Shown: positions 10,939 through 19,688 of the stretch, piece by piece
How positions within the stretch are numbered: the first letter of the stretch is position 1
Layout of the letters: every line of letters starts with the position of its first letter
Origin: Pythium myriotylum
Taxonomy: Eukaryota; Oomycota; Peronosporomycetes; Pythiales; Pythiaceae
Direction of reading: 5' to 3'
Assembly: GCA_023091665.1 (NCBI GenBank)
Contig: JALJCQ010000019.1
Span: forward strand, 372,001 to 436,000
Length of the DNA stretch: 64,000 nt
The notes under the pieces: model-generated
Told to the model about the DNA's origin: nothing
Database searches by the model: none
The model's input: the letters and a program-made list of their open reading frames with translations, nothing else
Program-made: the position numbers and the translations under genes

Positions 10939-12145
10939 TGTGGCGCCTCGCGTTGCTCGGCACGGGATCTCTCAGCGACTGCGCGCTGCTGCAATCCAAG
11001 TGAAACACTGTGAGTTTGGTTAGTCAAGCACTTGCTCGCGTATATTTATGTTGACCGAACATTCTTATACGTCTGCTCCAATGACCAAGAGCGAAATCCA
11101 TTCGCAACAAACGAGGGCGCATCAAAGTGGACTGTCATTGTTCAGATGTGTGTGTGGTGCGCCGAATTGTGTGTCCACGGTAGCGAACTAACACATCACA
11201 ATTATTCCTTAATCCATCCGTAGATATTTGTATGTGTTTGTTCCTATCAATTGCTCGCTTCATTACTTACTCTTCCTATCACTCGCGTCTCCTTCTTCTC
11301 TCCTCTTTTTCACTCTTGCTCTCTTGTTCGCCCGCAGTATCTTCTTTTCTTCGATGGCGGGTCGAGAGGCAACCCGGGGCCGGGCGGTTCCGACTCCGTG
11401 GTCGTTCACGTGGACTCCACGGGGTCCGACCCTATGTTGGTCTGGAGTGCTGCCACGAGTCTCGACGCGGCTACCACCATCAACAATATTGCTGAGTATC
11501 AAGGACTCTCTACAGGGCTTCAGGCGGCGGAGCGCCACCGGTGGGTTCCTCTCACCGTCATCGGCGACAGCCAACTTATTCTCCGTCAAGTCTCTCAATA
11601 CCGCCCCCCCCCCCCCCCCACCAAGGAGCACCTCCGGGTGATCTACTCCTCTACCAGGCTCGCAGCTGATCGTCTCAACGTAAGGGAGTGGCGTCACCAC
11701 CTCCGCGTACACAACAAGATGGCCGACTTTGCAGCCAATGTCGCGATGGATTCCAAGAGAAACCTCCAGACATTTCATCCGTCCGACCGCCCCGAATGGC
11801 GAGGACTTCAACCCCTCCTTCAAGGTGGAAGGCCTCCACTGAACGAAAGGCCCCGGCGCAGTAGCCCCCCCCCCCCATATCTAAAGCTATCGTTGTTCAC
11901 ACTGATGTAGCACAATAGACTCCAACTTTCATCATCTCTTGTTCGCATGCACTTCACATCTCCTTGTTGATCACTATTTGACTGTATATGTCACAAAATC
12001 GAGCCAATCGTTTGATATTGAAACGTCTGACGTTAATGGAGTAAAAGTGTCGTCATCGGTCACTATTAGACTGCGTTAAAGTATGATCACTATGGAGAGG
12101 TCCGTCTTTGGGTTTTCCCCTGGCTCTCATCTCCGCTGAGAGAAC
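10939..12145. mobile_element. 1207-bp insertion in the left arm, carrying a LINE RNase H remnant
   Basis: In the right arm, the sequence matching gtatatac (10931-10938) and atacgaa (12146-12152) is contiguous (15684-15699 region). The 1207 bases between them exist only in the left arm. The inserted DNA begins tgtggcgcctcg, ends gctgagagaac, and contains an RNase H domain like that of the neighbouring LINE plus a LINE-type tail (caatagactcc near 11913). No clear target duplication is seen. Confidence 0.75.
11338..11910 (+). pseudogene. Second LINE RNase H domain (fragment)
   Basis: The frame reads YLLFFDGGSRGNPGPGG at its start, then NNIAEYQGL, VIGDSQLIL and VHNKMADFAANVAMDS, and stops at 11910. 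It is homologous to the RNase H domain at 10102-10746 but clearly diverged. A run of C (about 11605-11620) codes a poly-Pro tract, and a second C run is near 11866. There is no start codon and no RT upstream; the preceding 60 bases are pyrimidine-rich. It is best read as a 5'-truncated LINE copy. The four catalytic acidic positions look intact. Confidence 0.75.
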
Positions 12146-12205
12146 ATACGAAGGTAGTTTTGTTGTGGAATCACCTCTAGGTTCTACGAATACCTTTAAC
12201 TAGAC

Positions 12206-13252
12206 TTAACGGAGAGAGATCGCGACGGTCTTGGCTGCGCTCTTGCTCGCGCACGGGTTGCTCGTCTCCGTCGGGCACTGCACAGGCGCCCCCACAACGC
12301 CCTTGCTCGAGTGCTCGAAGCAAAAGTTGACGTACCACAACTGCTGCTTCTTCGGCACACATCCGAAAGTCACGTCGTAACCGAGCGCCGTCTGGAGACC
12401 GCCGATCGTCAGCGACTTGGCCGTCTGCAGGTTGAGTGCGCGCGTCTTGGCGTTCATCTGGTTGCCGAGCGCAACGGATTGCTGGAAGTATTCAGCCTGC
12501 GTCCTGAAACCCGCGCATTTGCCGTGTTTGTTGTACTCGTGCTGGTAGAAGTCGGGCTGTTTGTTGGAGACGCCACGACCGGGGAAGATGACTTGGTCGG
12601 CTTTGCTAGGTGTGCCCGACTTGTCGCCGGCCAGGAGGTCCACAAAGTATTTGGAGGCGCCCGTGGTCGTGGCAGGCGCCTTGCCTTTTCCCTTGGCGTT
12701 ACTTGCGGCAGCCTTCGGGTTCGGCTTGGCCTTGGCGTTGCCCGACGTCGAAGCCTGAGCATTCGGGTCGAGGTCCAACGGCGGCACATACGTCGCACCT
12801 GCACACTTGTCTTTCAAGCCGTCCGGGCCGGCAGCTTGTAGATTGTTCTGCTTCTTGAACGCGTCCGAGTAGCTCGGCCAGAGACCATGCACGACGAGCT
12901 GCGTCTCCCACGCCGCTGGCGGGTTGTTGGCCGAGTTGCAGAGAGGGATGTTGGAGGAGCCACCACTAGCAGCGCAGTGGCCCGGCCACCAGAACATCTG
13001 GAGCATGTAGATATCGAATTTGGGGTTTGCTTGGAGCTGGCGCTCGAAGATGTGCTGCGGGACGGTGAAGTTGAAGTTGTAGGGTCGGTCGTGGATCTTG
13101 ACGTTGTCTTCAGCGTTGTCTTCTGCGTTATCTTCGGCGTGAAACTCGCGGTTAGCAGCGTCAGCGTCTAGGGTGTTCTCGTCGTCGAATGACTGGGCGG
13201 AGACCATGGCAGCAGCGAGCAGGCCGAGCGTGAGCGTGGATCGGAAGAGCAT
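12206..13252 (-). CDS. Secreted ribonuclease T2 (pair 1, left copy)
   Basis: This 348-residue protein starts at ATG 13252; the promoter at 13316-13330 shows that the longer upstream frame is 5' leader. Residues 1-20 are a signal peptide (MLFRSTLTLGLLAAAMVSAQ). Three AEDN repeats follow, then the T2 fold with CAS I (HGLWPSY) and CAS II (HEYNKHGKC), both with catalytic His, Glu and Lys in place. A Lys/Ala/Pro-rich insert (about residues 170-205) separates the two. T2 enzymes cleave single-stranded RNA to 2',3'-cyclic phosphates outside the cell or in vacuoles. It is the mirror copy of the gene at 14585; the two proteins are identical. Confidence 0.93.
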   Translation of the reverse strand: MLFRSTLTLGLLAAAMVSAQSFDDENTLDADAANREFHAEDNAEDNAEDNVKIHDRPYNFNFTVPQHIFERQLQANPKFDIYMLQMFWWPGHCAASGGSSNIPLCNSANNPPAAWETQLVVHGLWPSYSDAFKKQNNLQAAGPDGLKDKCAGATYVPPLDLDPNAQASTSGNAKAKPNPKAAASNAKGKGKAPATTTGASKYFVDLLAGDKSGTPSKADQVIFPGRGVSNKQPDFYQHEYNKHGKCAGFRTQAEYFQQSVALGNQMNAKTRALNLQTAKSLTIGGLQTALGYDVTFGCVPKKQQLWYVNFCFEHSSKGVVGAPVQCPTETSNPCASKSAAKTVAISLR

Positions 13253-13315
13253 GTTTCTTGGAGAGAGTAGTGGTGGTGGAGTGGTCGGTTGGTTGTTGCT
13301 TGGAGGTTGGATGGC

Positions 13316-13330
13316 AAATTGCCGAATGAG
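13316..13330 (-). promoter_or_regulatory. Oomycete initiator/FPR core promoter of RNase T2 pair 1, left
   Basis: The minus strand reads CTCATTCGGCAATTT, which matches the oomycete Inr plus flanking promoter region consensus. It lies about 65 bases upstream of the ATG at 13252. Confidence 0.7.
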
Positions 13331-13340
13331 GTGCTCCACC

Positions 13341-14496
13341 TCTTAACATCTCCCCGAAAGATCCGACACCTTGCAACGAATACGAGTTATCCAATCTCTT
13401 GGACAAATGTCCGCCGTCTCATGACAGCTGTCTGATCGGTTGGAGGCCATGACTTCTGGTCAAGAAGACAGAGAGAAAGTAGGTGAGACACGTTTGTCAG
13501 TGTTGTTGACCTGAGTTGGTGGATGCCTGAAACTCTCTTGCGGTTCCTGGGAACCAAACGGTAGGACGTGATGGCTGCATTGACTATGAGAATGGTATGT
13601 CGTCAAACTATGATGGCACCATATTTCGACTACAAAGGCGGCGACTTCTGATAGGTACCTGTGAAAACACATGAAGGGGTTATCCATGTCGATGAGCAAC
13701 TCTTGTGGCCTGCAACCACTTCGTAATCAGATTACCAGTTGCTCATCTTTAGTGATGGATTCTATCACTAAAGATGAACAACCTGGCATCAATTTCGAGG
13801 GGACGGATGACCATGGGATTGATTCAATCTCCTGGTTTATCAGGATGAACAGCTTGCCATCAATGATTAATGGCAAAAGCTGTTCATCATGATATTGGAC
13901 CGAGATCTGGAGACTGTAGGGGATCAATTGCCAGCTCTCTCGTCAACGTGACAGAATGGCAACCCTCGAGCCAAGAGTTGGGATCACTCGCACTTGTCAC
14001 AACTCTTTGACTTTGATTACTTCCATGAATGGCAGCCAAGATATCAACAACGCTGCTCTGACCGGTATAATTCTAAAAAAAAAGGTATGCCATCAATCCC
14101 CTGGTGATCAATCAGTCTAAGGGTTGATGATAAGTTGGAATCCGAGATGTCTGGCCAAGACAGCGGGTGGGACACGCCTGCCAGTGCTGAAGACCTGAGT
14201 TGGTGGGTGCCTGCGACTGTCACGTGCTTCCTCGAAACCAAGTGGCAGGACATGATGGGTGCAATATCTGTGAGAACGGTAAGTCGCTAAATTATGATAG
14301 CATTCTATTTTGAGTGCGAATGGTCAAGAAGTATGGAAGTTACCTATGAAACTGCCCGAAGCGGTGACCAAAGTCGAGGAGCACCTCCCGTGGCCAGCAG
14401 CCACTTGTCGATATCCAGGACACTGATGACAGCTGGATGACATACTCCTGGAGATCCGCGTCTCGTGGACATCCTGAACCATGCGTCACGTTCGGA
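13341..14496. repeat. Spacer of inverted duplication 1: two diverged direct repeats and two hairpins
   Basis: Bases about 13446-13723 and 14139-14410 are diverged direct repeats (shared gacctgagttggtgg, tggcaggac-like and gtggcc-gca-ccact blocks). Between them are two hairpins: arms 13735-13756 / 13764-13786 (core catctttagtgat) and 13845-13860 / 13870-13887 (core atgaacagctt). No coding sequence is supported. Confidence 0.65.
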
Positions 14497-14506
14497 GATG
14501 GTTCAT

Positions 14507-14521
14507 CTCATTCGGCAATTT
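14507..14521 (+). promoter_or_regulatory. Oomycete initiator/FPR core promoter of RNase T2 pair 1, right
   Basis: CTCATTCGGCAATTT lies 64 bases before ATG 14585 and is the mirror of 13316-13330. It argues that the upstream in-frame ATGs at 14465 and 14498 are not used. Confidence 0.7.
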
Positions 14522-14584
14522 GCCATCCAACCTCCAAGCAACAACCAACCGACCACTCCACCACCACTACTCTCTCCAAGAAAC

Positions 14585-15631
14585 ATGCTCTTCCGATCCA
14601 CGCTCACGCTCGGCCTGCTCGCTGCTGCCATGGTCTCCGCCCAGTCATTCGACGACGAGAACACCCTAGACGCTGACGCTGCTAACCGCGAGTTTCACGC
14701 CGAAGATAACGCAGAAGACAACGCTGAAGACAACGTCAAGATCCACGACCGACCCTACAACTTCAACTTCACCGTCCCGCAGCACATCTTCGAGCGCCAG
14801 CTCCAAGCAAACCCCAAATTCGATATCTACATGCTCCAGATGTTCTGGTGGCCGGGCCACTGCGCTGCTAGTGGTGGCTCCTCCAACATCCCTCTCTGCA
14901 ACTCGGCCAACAACCCGCCAGCGGCGTGGGAGACGCAGCTCGTCGTGCATGGTCTCTGGCCGAGCTACTCGGACGCGTTCAAGAAGCAGAACAATCTACA
15001 AGCTGCCGGCCCGGACGGCTTGAAAGACAAGTGTGCAGGTGCGACGTATGTGCCGCCGTTGGACCTCGACCCGAATGCTCAGGCTTCGACGTCGGGCAAC
15101 GCCAAGGCCAAGCCGAACCCGAAGGCTGCCGCAAGTAACGCCAAGGGAAAAGGCAAGGCGCCTGCCACGACCACGGGCGCCTCCAAATACTTTGTGGACC
15201 TCCTGGCCGGCGACAAGTCGGGCACACCTAGCAAAGCCGACCAAGTCATCTTCCCCGGTCGTGGCGTCTCCAACAAACAGCCCGACTTCTACCAGCACGA
15301 GTACAACAAACACGGCAAATGCGCGGGTTTCAGGACGCAGGCTGAATACTTCCAGCAATCCGTTGCGCTCGGCAACCAGATGAACGCCAAGACGCGCGCA
15401 CTCAACCTGCAGACGGCCAAGTCGCTGACGATCGGCGGTCTCCAGACGGCGCTCGGTTACGACGTGACTTTCGGATGTGTGCCGAAGAAGCAGCAGTTGT
15501 GGTACGTCAACTTTTGCTTCGAGCACTCGAGCAAGGGCGTTGTGGGGGCGCCTGTGCAGTGCCCGACGGAGACGAGCAACCCGTGCGCGAGCAAGAGCGC
15601 AGCCAAGACCGTCGCGATCTCTCTCCGTTAA
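14585..15631 (+). CDS. Secreted ribonuclease T2 (pair 1, right copy)
   Basis: This 348-residue protein is identical to the product of 12206-13252. It has a signal peptide (1-20), three AEDN repeats, CAS I HGLWPSY, CAS II HEYNKHGKC and conserved Cys in the C-terminal QLWYVNFCFEH block. The start at 14585 is chosen because it opens the signal peptide and follows the Inr element at 14507-14521. The two genes of the pair are divergent, with start codons 1.33 kb apart. The linker rich in Lys, Ala and Pro (ASTSGNAKAKPNPKAAASN) is absent from pair 2. An active secreted RNase is the likely role, for RNA scavenging or host interaction; the role is inferred. Confidence 0.93.
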   Translation: MLFRSTLTLGLLAAAMVSAQSFDDENTLDADAANREFHAEDNAEDNAEDNVKIHDRPYNFNFTVPQHIFERQLQANPKFDIYMLQMFWWPGHCAASGGSSNIPLCNSANNPPAAWETQLVVHGLWPSYSDAFKKQNNLQAAGPDGLKDKCAGATYVPPLDLDPNAQASTSGNAKAKPNPKAAASNAKGKGKAPATTTGASKYFVDLLAGDKSGTPSKADQVIFPGRGVSNKQPDFYQHEYNKHGKCAGFRTQAEYFQQSVALGNQMNAKTRALNLQTAKSLTIGGLQTALGYDVTFGCVPKKQQLWYVNFCFEHSSKGVVGAPVQCPTETSNPCASKSAAKTVAISLR

Positions 15632-15948
15632 GTCTAGTTAAAGGTATTCGTAGAACCTAGAGGTGATTCCACAACAAAACTACGTTCGTATGTATATACG
15701 ATAAAAAGATATGATAAAAAAAGATATGCGAGAAGGATCGTTTCCAAATACTGACCTTTCTTTTGCGGGTGCTGGTGCAATGATAAAAACATTCAGTGGC
15801 CATGGGTAAGGTGTCATGACGCTTGTGACCCTCGTTGCGTACCAGGCGACAAAGGACTCGCACGCACGTGAGGCCCCTTCTTCGATCGCGTCCGAGGAAT
15901 CAGAAGCTAAAACCGACGCCAGCGTGTACGCTCATTCGCTCATCCCCG

Positions 15949-15963
15949 CTCTCATTCGCCAAG
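15949..15963 (+). promoter_or_regulatory. Initiator-like element of the PLAC8 gene
   Basis: GCTCTCATTCGCCAA lies about 20-30 bases before ATG 15981 and fits the oomycete Inr pattern (TCATTYYNCA). Confidence 0.5.
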
Positions 15964-15980
15964 CTCCAACTCCCAACACA

Positions 15981-16502
15981 ATGGCCGACACGAAAGCACA
16001 CGCCGACAAGACCTCGGCTCCACTAGCGGACATGTTGCCCATTGCCACGGCGTTCCCGATCGCCTTGCCGTCGACGCTGCAGCAGGTCCATATCCATCTC
16101 GAGACGCCACGCGCGCCGGCGTCGAATGGGTGGAAATCTGGGGTCTGCGGCTGCACAGACAACTACTGCAGCTGCTGTATGGCACTCTGCTGTCCGTGCG
16201 TGACCTTCGGCCAGGTTTCAGAGCGCATCAACCACAACGGCTGCTGTAGTGATTGTGGCTGCTGCGGCAGCGGATTCGTCTTCGGGCTCGTGGCGTGGAT
16301 CGGTTGCGCGGGGCTCATGACGTGCATGCTGCGCCAGAAAGTTGCGGCCGCTTCGGGCATCCAGTCCAACTGTTGTGACGACTTCTGCGTCTCGTTCTGC
16401 TGCACGCACTGCGCGTTGTGCCAGATGGCCAACCAACTCGACATTCAGAAAGACGGCTGCTCGTTCGCTGCACCACCGCGACTTGAGGCCATGCAGCGTT
16501 GA
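15981..16502 (+). CDS. PLAC8-family cysteine-rich protein
   Basis: The 173-residue protein starts at ATG 15981 (MADTKAHADK), just after an initiator-like element; the frame is open upstream to 15816 but lacks support. From about residue 50 it has the PLAC8 pattern: WKSGVCGCTDNYCSCCMALCCPCVTFGQ, then a Gly/Cys hydrophobic segment (CCGSGFVFGLVAWIGCAGLMTC) and a second Cys cluster (NCCDDFCVSFCCTHCALCQMANQLD). PLAC8 proteins are small membrane-associated proteins linked to cell size, metal handling or placenta-specific functions in other groups; the role here is unknown. It lies directly outside the right arm of inverted duplication 1, so a second copy might have existed beyond the left arm. Confidence 0.9.
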   Translation: MADTKAHADKTSAPLADMLPIATAFPIALPSTLQQVHIHLETPRAPASNGWKSGVCGCTDNYCSCCMALCCPCVTFGQVSERINHNGCCSDCGCCGSGFVFGLVAWIGCAGLMTCMLRQKVAAASGIQSNCCDDFCVSFCCTHCALCQMANQLDIQKDGCSFAAPPRLEAMQR

Positions 16503-17180
16503 AGGCACACGACTGCGGGCCGTAAGAATCGACTAAACGACTTACTCAGTATACATCGATTCATTTGTAACGAAGCTAACTGTGTGTCGGCGCTCAGTGA
16601 GTGCGCGGAGGGGAATTGACTCGAACAGGAATGCCTCGATCATAAGGGGCACGCCTAGCTTGCCAAGGCATTTGCGCGGGTTCTAATGTGGCGGTGAGTG
16701 CTGTTGAAAGTGCTAATACTTGGAGAGGATTTCGGATCCTGAGATACTTATCGAAAAATCAGTTGATCATCGCCTACAACAGTAAGTGGAACCCACAGGT
16801 ATCGTCCCGCGGCTGAAGAGCCCGATATGGAGTCCGTACCACTCGGTCAAGCTGTTGACTCTAGTCGAGAGGGGGAGGCTAATCGCCGCGGACAGTTTAG
16901 TGGAGTTCGTCACCCCGCGAGCAGGCCGTACACAGGGCTCCAAGAAAATTATTCAGTTGCAGTAACTTGTCATTGTATTGTATTGAATTATGGATTATTT
17001 TTTGTCGAGGCTCCAGTAAAATATAATATTTGGCCAATAATAATTGACTGGCTTTGCCACCACACGTTTATGATCACACAACACTCTAACCGCATGTTCC
17101 TCCTTCTCTGTATGCTCAATCAATCGTACCTCACTCGATTCAATCTTGACCGTACGCTTCGTCATGACTGTTTGCTCAAT
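16503..17180. other. Gene-free interval downstream of PLAC8
   Basis: No coding frame is supported. A minus-strand segment near 16600-16690 has weak resemblance to tRNA A- and B-box sequences (tggcaagctagg, tgttcgagtca) but no cloverleaf forms; it could be a decayed SINE. Confidence 0.4.
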
Positions 17181-17470
17181 CCTTTCCTACTCTTTCGATT
17201 CGCCGCTCACCACTTGTTAGGTTGGTCTGAAGTGGATTTCGCGACAGAGATCCTCCGTGAGAAACCCCGCACGAACCCACGTGCGATTGTGTATTCGCCA
17301 CCCTTGCGGTGCATTCCTCCGACTTGCAACGATTGTGAACGCCTTTTTCTGAGTGGAAGTTTGTCTTGTCGGAACACCGCTCGGCAAAGCTCCCAGCCAA
17401 CTTTGAAATGCTCATGTTCTTGAAGGCGAATCGGGAGATGTGGAACGCTTCTACGTTGGTCCCATAATGG
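17180..17470 (+). pseudogene. hAT-family transposase C-terminal remnant
   Basis: Around 17325 the frame reads CNDCERLF. After a one-base shift near 17360, another frame reads FVLSEHRSAKLPANFEMLMF followed by LKANREMWN. This is the pattern of the hAT C-terminal dimerisation domain (ERLF, R-x3-L, L-x-N-x2-W). There is no intact start, and the catalytic core is not visible. It is an old, frameshifted fragment. Confidence 0.6.
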
Positions 17471-17683
17471 TCAATACACTGCAGTTATTGCAATAAGTAT
17501 TATTGCTGTCATGCACACTGAATAATTAACTATTGCCTCTGACATCGTCACAATCAATTCGATATTATATTCTGGTACCTCTGGCCGTACAAACCTGGTA
17601 CGGCACTTCAACCAAGATTTACAACTATACTTTGTTAGCTAGCTGCTCTATCGTACGTAAAATGGTGGAACGCACAACAACAA

Positions 17684-17793
17684 AAATCGGTCGGTCCTAA
17701 ACTTTTGTCCAGCACCTTACTGAGCGCAAGAAAGCACCAGCTATTCTTGCGCTCAGTAAAATGCTGGACAAAAGTTTAGGACCGACCGATTTT
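17684..17793. repeat. Long hairpin formed by two facing MITE ends
   Basis: Left arm about 17684-17732 and right arm about 17744-17793 are near-perfect inverted repeats of roughly 50 bp (aatcggtcggtcctaaac on the left). The left arm is the right-hand end of another copy of the MITE family (gtccagcacctTA). The 12-base centre is flanked by ctgagcgcaagaa and its complement. Confidence 0.75.
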
Positions 17794-18126
17794 TTTTTAT
17801 TTTGTCTAATCAAGAACGAAGTAGAAGCTCTAGTTTTATCCAATCGAAAGACGCTGTTTTTGGCGCGCATTTTCATGCCTTTCATTGTGAATTCGGCGCC
17901 ATCGAGCAAAAGTTACGGCAGTTCAACCAAAGCAAGCATTCTAACAGGTGGACAGAAGTATAAGACCGGTGCGTACATTTCCTCGATTCAGACGTTGGAT
18001 GGGCTTGCTAATATCACACACCAAAATGAGCGCCAAAACAGCGTCTTTCGATTGGATAAAATTAGAGCTTCTACTTCGTTCTTGATTAGACAAAATCGGT
18101 CGGTCCTAAACTTTTGTCCAGCACTT
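17759..18126. mobile_element. 368-bp Tc1/mariner-like MITE
   Basis: The element lies between TA dinucleotides (17757-17758 and 18127-18128). Its ends are inverted repeats of roughly 100 bp starting aaRtgctggacaaaag. The inner parts of the repeats also match (tctaatcaagaacgaagtag, ttatccaatcgaaagacgct). It has no transposase. TA target duplications and such ends fit Tc1/mariner-derived MITEs. Confidence 0.8.
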
Positions 18127-18128
18127 TA

Positions 18129-19290
18129 GGCTTCGTGCTATTAGAGTAAATGACTTGAGTCAGTACGGAAACCTAAGCCCTAAATCCTACATTCAGGATG
18201 TATACATGATGAAAATGACTTCGGCGCTCGTGTTACTGCGCGCAAGAACCTCTCAGCTGCTCATGTAGTGCTTACGTATGTTTCGATGCCACTGGTGCTA
18301 TTCAGGCTATTCAGGGCATTTGTGGGACTTCCGTCGTTCGAAAATGGGACTCTCCGAAGCCCAACCCTCTTCAGTAAGCTCCCATTTCTTCGATCTACAT
18401 GCTGGTTAATGTCCACGCGGCTGCACCAGCAGGGCGAGTCGAACGGCTTGGTTCACACACCCGATTTCGTTGACTCACTCCTTGGTCAATTAAGCTACGT
18501 ACGTCCTAACCAAATGCCCTGTGGGACTACTGTTCGTGTGCACCACAGGTAGGTTTAGAGTGAACGTTGGCAGACCACAACCTATCACTACAAAGCCTAC
18601 TTTTGACCTCGTACGTCACAACTCTAAGTGACCTACTTCTGTGTTGGTCATCCTCTCACCACGGCGCTACGCACCCGTAGGCCCTACCTGTACTGCCTGG
18701 AGACTCTTCAATTTGCGGCCGGCCGCACAAGCGATCCTTCGACTCCCTCCAGCTTCTTCCAGCTGTACCAAGGGTCGCCCTCGAGGAACCATTCCCGGGC
18801 AATGTGAGCAACACTTTGCGACGATCATGCACGGAAAGTCGCCAATGGCGTATGAAGGTTCCCAAGCCCGAGTTCCGAGGCCGAGCGCGGAGAAGCCCGA
18901 AGCTGCAGGATCCGACCAAGTGAGTGGGCTATGCGAGTGTCGCAGGTCGTACGCTGGGAGTGAACAAAGCACGAAGCTGTTGTCAGTTGCAACGATCCAA
19001 GGTTTAGAATGGCGCGTGCGCTAAGCACGTGCCGCAGCAGGACGACGCAGCCACTGCTTGTCGCCAATGTTGATTCCTAATAGGTACGGGCAGTACAGGT
19101 TTTTGACTTTGAAGTTGAGGTCTATTAGATATTGGTCCGGCCACGATCATTGATGCACCAAACCGCTTATGAGTACATAACTCCACAACCACTAATTGTT
19201 CACAAACAAACGACACCGCAATCGAACGCTCTCTGTCTCTACAGCATAGTTTCTCACTCGCCTTGCTGCGTTGAAAGAATCCAATAGCCG
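18129..19290. other. Interval without recognised genes
   Basis: Short frames exist but none has a recognisable motif or start context. Nothing supportable was seen. Confidence 0.4.
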
Positions 19291-19384
19291 CAGTTGGCTG
19301 GATTGGGTTCTTTTTGAGCACCGTGAGCTCACTTTCTGTACGAAGCCACGCGTTCGGAAATATTCGACTCTCGAATCAATATGT

Positions 19385-19441
19385 GTGAGCGCCTTCAAGT
19401 CGTACCTCGACGCAGTGGAGGCACGACTTGAAGGCGCTCAC
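19385..19441. repeat. Hairpin, 24-bp arms
   Basis: Arms 19385-19408 and 19418-19441 (gtgagcgccttcaagtcgt...) pair with one mismatch around a 9-base loop. The hairpin lies at the start of the hAT-like fragment. Confidence 0.8.
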
Positions 19442-19688
19442 GTCAAACGAGGTGGAACGTTTGTTTTCTCACGCGGGGATAGTACTGACAGAAAGACGCC
19501 AGGGCATGTACGCATCAACTCTTGAAAAACTTCTAATGTTGGAGTACAATGACAAGATGTGGGACGTGTACACAGTGAGCGAGGCTCTACGTAAGGCTTC
19601 TGTGCTTCGTAAAGAGGCCATAAAGAAGAAGCAGCGCACGATTGAAGACGAAAATCGCACCAATAATGCCTTTTGCACTTTTGTATAG
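19430..19688 (+). pseudogene. hAT-family transposase dimerisation-domain fragment
   Basis: The frame reads TSNEVERLFSHAGIVLTERR then LEKLLMLEYNDKMWDVYTV and stops at TAG 19686-19688 after a basic Lys/Arg tail. This matches the C-terminal hAT dimerisation domain (ERLFSxAG, RR, L-x-Y/N-x3-W). Nothing upstream encodes the catalytic part in frame; the hairpin at 19385-19441 marks the break. It is a fragment of an hAT transposon distinct from the one at 17180-17470. Confidence 0.7.

Larger units (their letters stand above)
10822..13340. repeat. Left arm of inverted duplication 1 (interrupted by a 1207-bp insertion)
   Basis: Bases 10822-10938 and 12146-13340 are the reverse complement of 15814-15692 and 15691-14497. 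The minus-strand RNase T2 gene here and the plus-strand one in the other arm encode identical proteins over 348 residues. The A tail of the LINE abuts the outer end of the arm, so the LINE inserted into it. The inner end loses similarity just upstream of the RNase T2 promoter. Confidence 0.88.
14497..15814. repeat. Right arm of inverted duplication 1
   Basis: This arm is the reverse complement of the left arm. Over the gene the coordinates of matching bases sum to 27837. The outer end, ggtaaggtgt at 15814, matches the left arm up to the LINE tail. Small indels (a 4-base one near 15787) occur only outside the gene. Confidence 0.88.

Noticed and set aside
12311..12841. Plus-strand frame opposite RNase T2 (repeated opposite the other copies)
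   Set aside because: It recurs only because the RNase T2 genes are duplicated. It has no independent motif and is a reverse-strand shadow.
14465..14584. Upstream ATG giving longer RNase T2 proteins
   Set aside because: The Inr element lies inside this stretch, and the signal peptide begins only at 14585. The same reasoning applies to the other three paired copies.
16595..16690. Possible tRNA gene or tRNA-derived SINE on the minus strand
   Set aside because: A-box- and B-box-like strings are present, but the T stem does not pair and no acceptor stem forms. At most it is a decayed SINE.
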